DNA of 64,000 bases. Source: [Zimmermannella] alba NBRC 15616. GTDB lineage: Bacteria; Actinomycetota; Actinomycetes; Actinomycetales; Microbacteriaceae. Both the position numbers and the translations under genes were made by a program. The stretch spans positions 1-64,000 of the forward strand of contig NZ_BCSO01000003.1 of NCBI RefSeq assembly GCF_001570905.1. Reading direction: 5' to 3'. Every line of letters starts with the position of its first letter. Positions within the stretch are counted from its first letter, which is position 1. Shown here in pieces: positions 58,520-64,000 of the stretch. Under the pieces are notes generated by a model. It had not been told where the DNA came from, made no database searches, and worked only from the letters and a program-made list of their open reading frames with translations.

Positions 58520-58551
58520 AGGCCCCGGCTCGACTACTCGAACCGGGGCCT
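58520..58551 (-). terminator. Terminator of tRNA-Leu
   Basis: AGGCCCCGG, a 14-base loop, CCGGGGCCT followed on the minus strand by TG. It lies 16 bp past the tRNA 3' end. Confidence 0.65.
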
Positions 58552-58566
58552 CGCTCCCAAGGGGTG

Positions 58567-58648
58567 TGCGCAAGGGGGGACTTGAACCCCCACGCCCGAA
58601 GGCACACGGACCTGAACCGTGCGCGTCTGCCAATTCCGCCACTTGCGC
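58567..58648 (-). tRNA. tRNA-Leu (anticodon CAG)
   Basis: Acceptor stem GCGCAAG/CTTGCGC, D-arm GCGGAATTGGCAGACGC, anticodon arm CACGG-TTCAGGT-CCGTG giving CAG, a long variable arm with GCC-TTCG-GGC stem (class II tRNA, as expected for Leu), and T-arm GGGGG-TTCAAGT-CCCCC. CCA is not encoded directly. The 3' end faces the restriction island, as in tRNA-integrated islands. A TAAACT box lies 37 bp upstream. Confidence 0.95.
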
Positions 58649-58804
58649 GCGTGCACGCTGCACCTGAGTACAGCGAACTAGTCAAGTTTACCCCGTGCCG
58701 AGCCGATGCGCCACCGAGAGGTGCTCGGGTGTGCCAGCTGAGGTGCTCGAGTGCCGGCGGAGCCGGTGTATCGAGAGCACCCGCCGGAGCTGTGCGGAGG
58801 GATG

Positions 58805-58883
58805 CCTCCGGAAATTTGGCATCTGGGGAGCGTTCGCGGCCATATGCCGGTTGAAGGTGCATGAGATGCCAGATTTCCGGAGG
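58805..58883. repeat. 79-nt palindromic element, family 4 copy A
   Basis: Ends CCTCCGGAAATTTGGCAT ... ATGCCAGATTTCCGGAGG, inner CGCGGCCATATGCCGG. The reverse complement matches 60955-61033. Confidence 0.88.
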
Positions 58884-58899
58884 TCGACCACGCCAGCGC

Positions 58900-58974
58900 T
58901 TCCGCAATTGGTCAGTTTTCGGGGTTTCGTGCCACACATGGCCGTATGCCCCCGTTTTCTCACCGGTTCTGGAA
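58900..58974. repeat. 75-nt palindromic element, family 3 copy B
   Basis: Starts TTCCGCAATTGGTCAG; the right end has decayed to CTCACCGGTTCTGGAA. Interior GGGGTTTCGTGCCACACATG resembles 30893-30967. Confidence 0.85.
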
Positions 58975-59087
58975 CCACTCGGCGGCTCGACCGCGCCAGC
59001 CGAGGTGCTCAAGTCCGCCAGCCGAGGTGCTCGAGTGCCGACGGAGCCGGTGTATCGAGAGCACCGGCGGAAGCGCAGTGCCGCGGC

Positions 59088-59205
59088 GTGTGATCTCGAT
59101 ACGGCCCTCCGGGCCTACTCGGTCAACTCAGTTTGGCGGCTCGGTCGACTCAAGTTGCGCCGCGTGATCTCGATACGCCGCTGCGCGGCTACTCGATCAG
59201 CTCGT
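59088..59205. repeat. Two further GATCTCGATAC...CTCGATCAGCTC-type palindromes
   Basis: TGATCTCGATACGGCCCTCC / GGGCCTACTCGGTCA and TGATCTCGATACGCCGCTGC / GCGGCTACTCGATCA, tandem hairpins of the Microbacteriaceae type. Confidence 0.7.
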
Positions 59206-59327
59206 TCACTCAGCGGGCACCAATCGAAATACGGCAAACTAATGTCGTTCAGTAGGACACGGGCAGCGCAATCGCGCACGAACCCCGCCCGAATCCACCC
59301 GGAACGCAACGACGCAAGGGAGCAGCC

Positions 59328-60710
59328 ATGACCGGCTACGCAGTCACCAACCCCGCCAACGGCGAGGTCATCAAGACCTACGAGACGGCCACCGACGCCC
59401 AGATTGAGGCAGCGGCCGCCAAGACCTTCGAGGCATACGAGCAGTGGTCGCGTTCGACCACCCCCGCAGAGCGCGCAGCCATCATCGGCCGCGTCGCTGA
59501 GATCTTCAACGAGCGCAAGGAAGAGCTCGCCGCCATCATCACCCGCGAGATGGGCAAGCCCGTCGAGCAGGCTATCGGCGAGGTCGAGTTCTCGGCCGCC
59601 ATCTTCGAGTACTACGCCGAGAACGGCCCGAAGCTCCTCGAGGACGAGCCCATCGAGGCCGCCACCGGTGGCTACGCCGTCATCCGCAAGGACCCGCTCG
59701 GCCCGCTCCTCGGCATCATGCCCTGGAACTACCCGTACTACCAGGTCGCCCGCTTCGCTGGCCCGAACCTCGTCGTCGGTAACCCGATCGTCCTCAAGCA
59801 CGCTGAGCAGTGCCCCGAGTCGGCACTCGCCATCGAGAAGATCTTCCACGAGGCAGGCATCCCCGAGAACGCCTACATCAACGTTTTCGCCTCGCACGAC
59901 CAGATCTCGACCCTCATCGCTGACCCGCGCGTCCGCGGCATCTCGCTCACCGGCTCGGAGCGCGCCGGCGCGATCGTCGCCGAGCAGGCTGGCCGCGCAC
60001 TCAAGAAGTGCGTCCTCGAGCTCGGTGGTTCGGACCCGTTCCTCGTCCTCGACACGAGCGACGTCGATGCCGCAGCCGAGATGGCTGTCGCTGGCCGCAT
60101 GGAGAACTCGGGCCAGGCCTGCAACGCCTCGAAGCGCTGCATCGTCCTCGACAAGTACTACGACGAGTTCGTCGAGAAGTTCACCGCCAAGATGATGGCC
60201 CAGAACGAGGCCAAGGACCCGTCGCAGGCGGGCGGCGACTTCGGCCCGCTCTCCTCGCTCAAGGCTGCTGAAGGCCTCGAGAAGCAGGTCGAGTCGGCTG
60301 TCGCCGACGGCGCCAAGATCACCAAGCAGGGCGAACGCGACGGTGCACACTTCCCGACCGCCGTCCTCACCGACATCACGCCGGACATGGCCGCCTACCG
60401 CGAAGAGCTCTTCGGCCCGGTCGGCACCGTCTACCGCGCGAAGGACGTCGAAGACGCCATCCGCATCGCCAACGACTCGCCCTACGGCCTCGGCTCGATC
60501 ATGGTGTGCGAGGACGAGAACCTCGCCCTCGAGGTCGCAGCCAAGCTCGACACCGGCATGGTCTACATCAACGAGGTCGGCGGCGAGTCCGCTGAGCTCC
60601 CCTTCGGTGGCGTGAAGAACTCGGGCTACGGCCGCGAGCTCGGCCCCGTCGGCATCCAGGACTTCGTCAACAAGAAGCTCATCCGCTTCAAGGACAAGGC
60701 CGCGAACTAA
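59328..60710 (+). CDS. NAD(P)-dependent aldehyde dehydrogenase (succinate-semialdehyde dehydrogenase type)
   Basis: 460 residues. ALDH superfamily with IMPWNYPYYQVARFAGPNL, cofactor loop SLTGSERAGAIVAEQAGR, general base Glu in CVLELGGSDPFLVL and nucleophile Cys in NSGQACNASKRCIV. The absence of the usual about 20 N-terminal residues and the GlyGluSer-AlaGluLeuPro C-terminal segment match GabD1/SSADH-like enzymes of actinobacteria. Likely oxidises succinate semialdehyde or a related aldehyde. AAGGGAG precedes the ATG; codon choice is strongly optimised (few rare codons), suggesting high expression. A rho-independent terminator follows. Confidence 0.93.
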   Translation: MTGYAVTNPANGEVIKTYETATDAQIEAAAAKTFEAYEQWSRSTTPAERAAIIGRVAEIFNERKEELAAIITREMGKPVEQAIGEVEFSAAIFEYYAENGPKLLEDEPIEAATGGYAVIRKDPLGPLLGIMPWNYPYYQVARFAGPNLVVGNPIVLKHAEQCPESALAIEKIFHEAGIPENAYINVFASHDQISTLIADPRVRGISLTGSERAGAIVAEQAGRALKKCVLELGGSDPFLVLDTSDVDAAAEMAVAGRMENSGQACNASKRCIVLDKYYDEFVEKFTAKMMAQNEAKDPSQAGGDFGPLSSLKAAEGLEKQVESAVADGAKITKQGERDGAHFPTAVLTDITPDMAAYREELFGPVGTVYRAKDVEDAIRIANDSPYGLGSIMVCEDENLALEVAAKLDTGMVYINEVGGESAELPFGGVKNSGYGRELGPVGIQDFVNKKLIRFKDKAAN

Positions 60711-60728
60711 GCGCTGCCCGCGCTGACA

Positions 60729-60772
60729 CGGCGGTGGCCTCGGACTTCGGTCCGGAGCCACCGCCGTTTTTT
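60729..60772 (+). terminator. Rho-independent terminator of the aldehyde dehydrogenase gene
   Basis: Stem CGGCGGTGGC.TCGGA / TCCGG.GCCACCGCCG followed by TTTTTT. Confidence 0.88.
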
Positions 60773-60864
60773 CGTGCGCCGGTGCTCTTCCCGCCGCCTG
60801 CGCTCTCGATGCACCGCTGCGCGGCGCTCGAGCACCTCAGCGTCGGGGCCGGACCGCCGAGCGA

Positions 60865-60939
60865 TTCCGCAATTGGTCAGAAATCGGGGGGATACGGCTA
60901 TATGCGTCACGAACCCCCGAAAACTGACCAACTCTGGAA
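60865..60939. repeat. 75-nt palindromic element, family 3 copy C (inverted)
   Basis: Starts TTCCGCAATTGGTCAG and ends CTGACCAACTCTGGAA; its interior matches the reverse complement of copy B, including the GCCGTAT and CACGAA segments. Confidence 0.85.
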
Positions 60940-60954
60940 CCACTCCCCGGCCGA

Positions 60955-61033
60955 GCTCCGGAAATTTGGCATTTTGGGTACCTTCAGCCGACATATGGCC
61001 GCGAGCAGCCCTCAGATGCCAGATTTCCGGAGG
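60955..61033. repeat. 79-nt palindromic element, family 4 copy B (inverted)
   Basis: Ends GCTCCGGAAATTTGGCAT ... ATGCCAGATTTCCGGAGG; its interior matches copy A only when reverse-complemented (CGCGGCCATATGTCGGCTGA). Confidence 0.85.
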
Positions 61034-61349
61034 TGGCCCGCCGCATGACCGCCGCCGGTGCTCTCGATACACCGCTTCGCGACACTCGAGCACCTCAACC
61101 CAGGCACTCGAGCACCTCAACCGCCCCGGAGCACCTCCATCCGGGCGGCGGATCGCTCCACCCAGCGAGGGAACTTTCCCGAAGATTCCCCTGGTACACC
61201 GCGATCAAAGCAAGTGCCGACTACGATGCAAGCGACGCCTTTCCGCGGGCGCCGCGTCCCATGCGCGAAACCCGCCGCGAGCGAGTCCGGCCAACACAGC
61301 GGCCACATCCCGCCCGCGCCCTGAACTGCACACCAACCACAGGAGTCTT

Positions 61350-62063
61350 GTGGGCATCCTCGACAGCTTCGAACGCACGCTCGAGCGCTTCTTCAACGGC
61401 GCCTTCGCGAAGACGTTCCGCTCAGGCCTGCAGCCTGTCGAGATCTCAGCCGCGCTCAAACGCGAACTCGACACGACGGCGTCCGTCGTCTCACGCGACC
61501 GCATTCTCGTGCCGAACCGCTTCCACGTGAAGCTCGCCCCCGCCGACTACACCCGCATGAGCGGCCAGGGCCAGTCCCTCATCGACGAGCTCATGCGCGT
61601 CGTCGAAGAGCACGCCGCCCGCAACGGCTACCAGTTCGCCGGCGGCCTCTCCATCAAGCTTCTCGAGGACGAGACCCTCACCGAGGGCCAGATCGAAGTC
61701 ACCTCCCGCTCCGTGCAGGGCCAGGTCGCCTGGACGCCGGTCCTCGACGTCGAAGGCCGCCGCATCCGCCTCGGCATCGGCTCCACCGTCATCGGCCGCG
61801 GCTCCGACGCCGACATCACGATCAACGACACCGGTGCCTCCCGCCGCCACGCAGAAGTGGTGTGGGATGGCCGCCGCGCAGGCGTGCGTGACCTCGGCTC
61901 CACGAACGGCACCAAGCTCAACGGCCGCACCGTCGCGCAGGCGGCCCTCGAGCCGGACTCGATCATCCGTATCGGCCGCCACGAGCTCATCTTCCGGGTC
62001 ATCCCGCAATCCGACCCGAGCGACGAAACCGGATACATCCCCCGGATCGGAGGCCAGCGATGA
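61350..62063 (+). CDS. fhaA: FhaA, FHA-domain signalling protein with DUF3662 domain
   Basis: 237 residues. The N-terminal DUF3662/FhaA_N domain (GILDSFERTLERFFNGAFAK ... LQPVEISAALKRELD) is followed by a linker and a C-terminal FHA domain with GRGSDADITINDTGASRRHAEV and DLGSTNGTKLNG. In mycobacteria it binds phosphothreonine on MviN and Ser/Thr kinases, controlling peptidoglycan synthesis at the pole. The GTG at 61350 has AGGAG four bases upstream. First of fhaA-fhaB-pstP, each overlapping the next by ATGA, an order conserved in actinobacteria. Confidence 0.93.
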   Translation: MGILDSFERTLERFFNGAFAKTFRSGLQPVEISAALKRELDTTASVVSRDRILVPNRFHVKLAPADYTRMSGQGQSLIDELMRVVEEHAARNGYQFAGGLSIKLLEDETLTEGQIEVTSRSVQGQVAWTPVLDVEGRRIRLGIGSTVIGRGSDADITINDTGASRRHAEVVWDGRRAGVRDLGSTNGTKLNGRTVAQAALEPDSIIRIGRHELIFRVIPQSDPSDETGYIPRIGGQR

Positions 62064-62749
62064 CCGGTGAACTCACACTCTTCGTACTACGCCTGGGCTT
62101 TCTCGCCTTCCTGTGGGTGTTCGTCTTCTCGATCATCTACTCGCTGCGCTCGGACCTCTTCGGCAAGCGTTCCGACGAATATCAGCGCACGCTCGAGCAG
62201 TCGCGTCAGCAGACCTTCGGCGCAGCCGTGAACGACGCGGGCGCCCCGGTCACGATGGGCGTCGCAGCGGGAGCCGCAGGAGCAGGAGCAGGCGCAGCCG
62301 CGAGCGCCGGTGCCGCCCACAGCACCCCCGCTCGCCCCGCCATGCCTGCCCCGACCCCGGTCAAGCACGCGGACGACGCCCCCACCGAACACGTCACCGC
62401 CCCAAGCAGCTCGAGCAGCACCAGCGGCCCGACGACCGACGAGCTCCGCGCCGCATCCCGCGCCACCCGCCTCATCATCACCTCCGGCCCACGCAAGGGC
62501 ACTGAAGTCGCCCTCGGCGCGATTCCCGTCACGATCGGCCGCCACCCGGATTCTGACCTCGTCATCCAGGACGACTACTCCTCGACGCACCACGCCCGCC
62601 TCGTCCCGAACGGCGCCAGCTGGCTGCTGGAAGACCTCTCCTCCACCAACGGCACCTACGTGAACGGTCACCGCCTCAGCCACTCCTCGCCCCTTGCCCC
62701 CGGCGTTCCCGTCCGCATCGGAACGACCACCTTCGAGCTGCGCCAATGA
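62060..62749 (+). CDS. fhaB: FhaB, membrane-anchored FHA-domain protein
   Basis: 229 residues. N-terminal transmembrane helix (LFVLRLGFLAFLWVFVFSIIY, about 7-27), basic cytoplasmic segment, an Ala/Gly/Ser/Thr-rich linker, then an FHA domain: VTIGRHPDSDLVIQDDYSST with HHARLV, and LSSTNGTYVNGHRL. FhaB/FipA binds phosphorylated partners in division and cell-wall control. Overlaps fhaA and pstP by four bases each. Confidence 0.93.
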   Translation: MTGELTLFVLRLGFLAFLWVFVFSIIYSLRSDLFGKRSDEYQRTLEQSRQQTFGAAVNDAGAPVTMGVAAGAAGAGAGAAASAGAAHSTPARPAMPAPTPVKHADDAPTEHVTAPSSSSSTSGPTTDELRAASRATRLIITSGPRKGTEVALGAIPVTIGRHPDSDLVIQDDYSSTHHARLVPNGASWLLEDLSSTNGTYVNGHRLSHSSPLAPGVPVRIGTTTFELRQ

Positions 62750-64000
62750 CCCTCATCGTCAGCCGCGCGGGTGCTGTCTCGCACGTGGGCCGAGTCCGGT
62801 CGAACAACCAGGACTCCGGCTTCATTGGCGAGCACCTGTACCTCGTTGCTGACGGCATGGGTGGTCACGCGGGCGGTGACGTCGCGAGCGCGATCGCCGC
62901 GAAGCACTTCGCCGAGCATGACGCCCCCTTCGACACGGTCGAGGATGCCGAACAGCGCCTCAAGGAGATCATCGTCGAGGCGAACACGGCCCTCGTCGAG
63001 ACCGTCGCCGAGCACTCCGAACTCCGCGGCATGGGCACGACCGCGAGCCTCATCACCCTCGTCGGCGGCGAGAAGCTCGTCATCGGCCACATCGGCGACT
63101 CCCGCATCTACCGCCTCCACAACGGCCAGATGACGCAGGAGACGAAGGACCACACCTTCGTCCAGAAGCTCGTCGACGCTGGCCGCATCACCCCCGCCGA
63201 AGCCGAAGTTCACCCGCGCCGCTCGGTCCTTATGAAGGTGCTCGGTGATGTGGAAACGAAGCCGGATGCCGACACCTACGTCTACGACGCGATCGAAGGC
63301 GACCGCTGGCTCCTGTGCTCCGACGGCCTCTCGAGCTACGTCAACGAGGACGACATCCACACCGCCCTCGCGCACGGCGGCGAATCCTCCCGCGAAATCT
63401 GTGACGACCTCGTGCAGCTTGCGCTCGACAACGGCGCCCCGGACAACGTCACGGTCGTCGTCCTCGAGATCGGCACCCACCCGCTCGAGCCGCTCGCAAC
63501 AAAGCTCGTCGGTTCGGCCGCCAACGAGGTGCACTTCGGACGCCGTCAGCCTTCGCGCCGCCGCGGCCGCAGCATGTCGTCCATGCTCGACCCGCTGCGC
63601 AAGGTCGTCCCGACGCGTCCCGAAAACGAAGAGTATGTGCCGCCGAGCGACGCGTTCCTCGAGCAGCTCATCCGCGAAGAGAAGCGCCGCAAGAAGATCC
63701 GCATCCTCTCCTGGTTCGCCGCGATCCTCATGATCTGCATCGCCGTGTTCGGTGCGGGTGCCCTGGCCTACTCGTGGACGCAGCAGCAGTACTTCGTCGG
63801 CGAATCCAACGGCCACGTCGCCATCTACCAGGGTGTGCAGCAGAGTGTCGGACCGGTCGAGCTGCACCACCTCGTCGAAGAGACCGACATTGTTGTGGAA
63901 GACCTCTCCGTCTACCAGCAGCAGCAAGTCGAGCAGACCATCAACACCGGTACCCTCGAAGATGCGCACCAGCTCGTGAATCGACTGCGGGAGGCACATT
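62746..64000 (+). CDS. pstP: PstP, PP2C-family Ser/Thr phosphatase (partial, runs off right edge)
   Basis: The visible 418 residues begin MTLIVSRAGAVSHVGRVRSN. PP2C motifs: RSNNQDSGF, LVADGMGGHAGGDVAS (metal Asp), GTTASLITL, GHIGDSRIYRL, KDHTFVQKLVDAGRI, LCSDGLSSYV and DNVTVVVLE, so both metal sites are intact. A juxtamembrane basic linker (EEKRRKKIRILS) leads to one transmembrane helix (about 325-345) and an extracellular domain cut by the window edge. It dephosphorylates PknA/PknB and FhaA-class targets. ATGA overlap with fhaB; rodA/pbpA/pknA/pknB are expected beyond the edge. Confidence 0.94.
   Translation, partial: MTLIVSRAGAVSHVGRVRSNNQDSGFIGEHLYLVADGMGGHAGGDVASAIAAKHFAEHDAPFDTVEDAEQRLKEIIVEANTALVETVAEHSELRGMGTTASLITLVGGEKLVIGHIGDSRIYRLHNGQMTQETKDHTFVQKLVDAGRITPAEAEVHPRRSVLMKVLGDVETKPDADTYVYDAIEGDRWLLCSDGLSSYVNEDDIHTALAHGGESSREICDDLVQLALDNGAPDNVTVVVLEIGTHPLEPLATKLVGSAANEVHFGRRQPSRRRGRSMSSMLDPLRKVVPTRPENEEYVPPSDAFLEQLIREEKRRKKIRILSWFAAILMICIAVFGAGALAYSWTQQQYFVGESNGHVAIYQGVQQSVGPVELHHLVEETDIVVEDLSVYQQQQVEQTINTGTLEDAHQLVNRLREAH

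Larger units (their letters stand above)
58722..59066. repeat. Left arm of a long composite inverted repeat flanking the aldehyde dehydrogenase gene
   Basis: Order: GGTGCTCGAG-type palindrome (58729-58798), 79-nt family 4 element, 75-nt family 3 element, second GGTGCTCGAG palindrome (to about 59066). The same four units occur in reverse order and orientation at 60776-61117. Confidence 0.7.
58435..59327. other. 893-bp non-protein region: terminator, tRNA-Leu and repeat array
   Basis: Holds, in order, the tRNA terminator, tRNA-Leu(CAG), the left arm of the long inverted repeat (58722-59066), another pair of Microbacteriaceae palindromes (59088-59205) and the aldehyde dehydrogenase leader (59206-59327). 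No protein gene is supported. Confidence 0.8.
60776..61117. repeat. Right arm of the composite inverted repeat
   Basis: GGTGCTC palindrome (60778-60842), family 3 element (inverted), family 4 element (inverted), then GGTGCTCTCGATACACCG palindrome. The mirror image of 58722-59066, with an aldehyde dehydrogenase gene between. Confidence 0.7.
60711..61349. other. 639-bp intergenic repeat region between aldehyde dehydrogenase and fhaA
   Basis: Terminator, then the right arm of the inverted repeat, then about 230 bp (61118-61349) with the fhaA leader in which I see only GC-rich sequence and AGGAG before the GTG start. Confidence 0.75.

Noticed and set aside
45558-58648. Prophage or integrative element with integrase
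   Set aside because: No integrase, capsid, terminase or transposase gene; holin-X at 23752 belongs to a chromosomal envelope operon.
1-64000. CRISPR array or Cas genes
   Set aside because: No regularly spaced direct repeats; the repeats found are isolated palindromes with fixed length and no spacers.

Overview
The window is chromosomal DNA of a high-GC actinobacterium, most likely a member of the Microbacteriaceae. Evidence: near-uniform G/C third positions, a coproporphyrin-dependent haem gene set (hemQ/chdC with a [2Fe-2S]-type ferrochelatase), the actinobacterial mismatch nuclease NucS, the fhaA-fhaB-pstP signalling cluster beside a tRNA-Leu, and many intergenic GGTGGTCGAG...TATCGAGACCACC palindromes of the kind common in that family. 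The fha/pstP block normally lies near dnaA/oriC, so the right end is probably origin-proximal (inference).

Layout. 1-7 kb: a partial zinc-ribbon protein, two tandem VanY-like peptidases (one lacking all its catalytic residues), a small GNAT protein, lipoate ligase, an alpha/beta hydrolase, and an orphan MalK/UgpC-type ABC ATPase. 7-16.5 kb: a lipoprotein, a GlcD-type FAD oxidase, a 1492-residue PutA-like protein that has lost the key residues of its aldehyde dehydrogenase half, a PfkB kinase, an AlkA-type glycosylase and a thioesterase. 16.6-28.8 kb: an almost complete haem locus (hemL-B-D-C-H-Q, three small envelope/stress genes, hemG/cgoX, hemE, and divergent hemA), tightly overlapped. 28.9-42.5 kb: an M13 peptidase, a MATE exporter, nucS, a HAD phosphatase, a FUSC transporter, a CitE-like lyase, serA, an M23 murein hydrolase and small proteins. 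42.5-45.5 kb: secreted and lipoprotein genes including a tandem duplication, then an alpha/beta hydrolase.

45.5-58.4 kb is a visibly AT-richer accessory island. It holds a GIY-YIG protein, two unknown proteins, and a translationally coupled operon of a SNF2/RapA-like helicase, a type III-like Mod methyltransferase and a type III Res helicase-nuclease. Divergent from it is a TIGR04141/DUF6119-like protein. The island abuts the 3' end of tRNA-Leu(CAG); no integrase is visible. 58.4-64 kb: tRNA-Leu, an NAD-dependent aldehyde dehydrogenase enclosed by long inverted arrays of palindromic repeats, then fhaA, fhaB and the 5' part of pstP.

Main new observations. (1) A promoter motif resembling the RecA-independent (PafBC) DNA-damage element, TGTCGGTG-N8-(T/G)ANNNT, recurs at five sites with identical spacing. 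It lies before the helicase-Mod-Res operon, the GIY-YIG gene, the DNA glycosylase, a lipoprotein and the ABC ATPase, which suggests a defence island wired to DNA damage. (2) There are two probable pseudoenzymes, VanY-like and PutA-like. (3) At least four families of fixed-length (67, 73, 75, 79 nt) palindromic intergenic elements are present, two of which form mirror-image arms around the aldehyde dehydrogenase gene.
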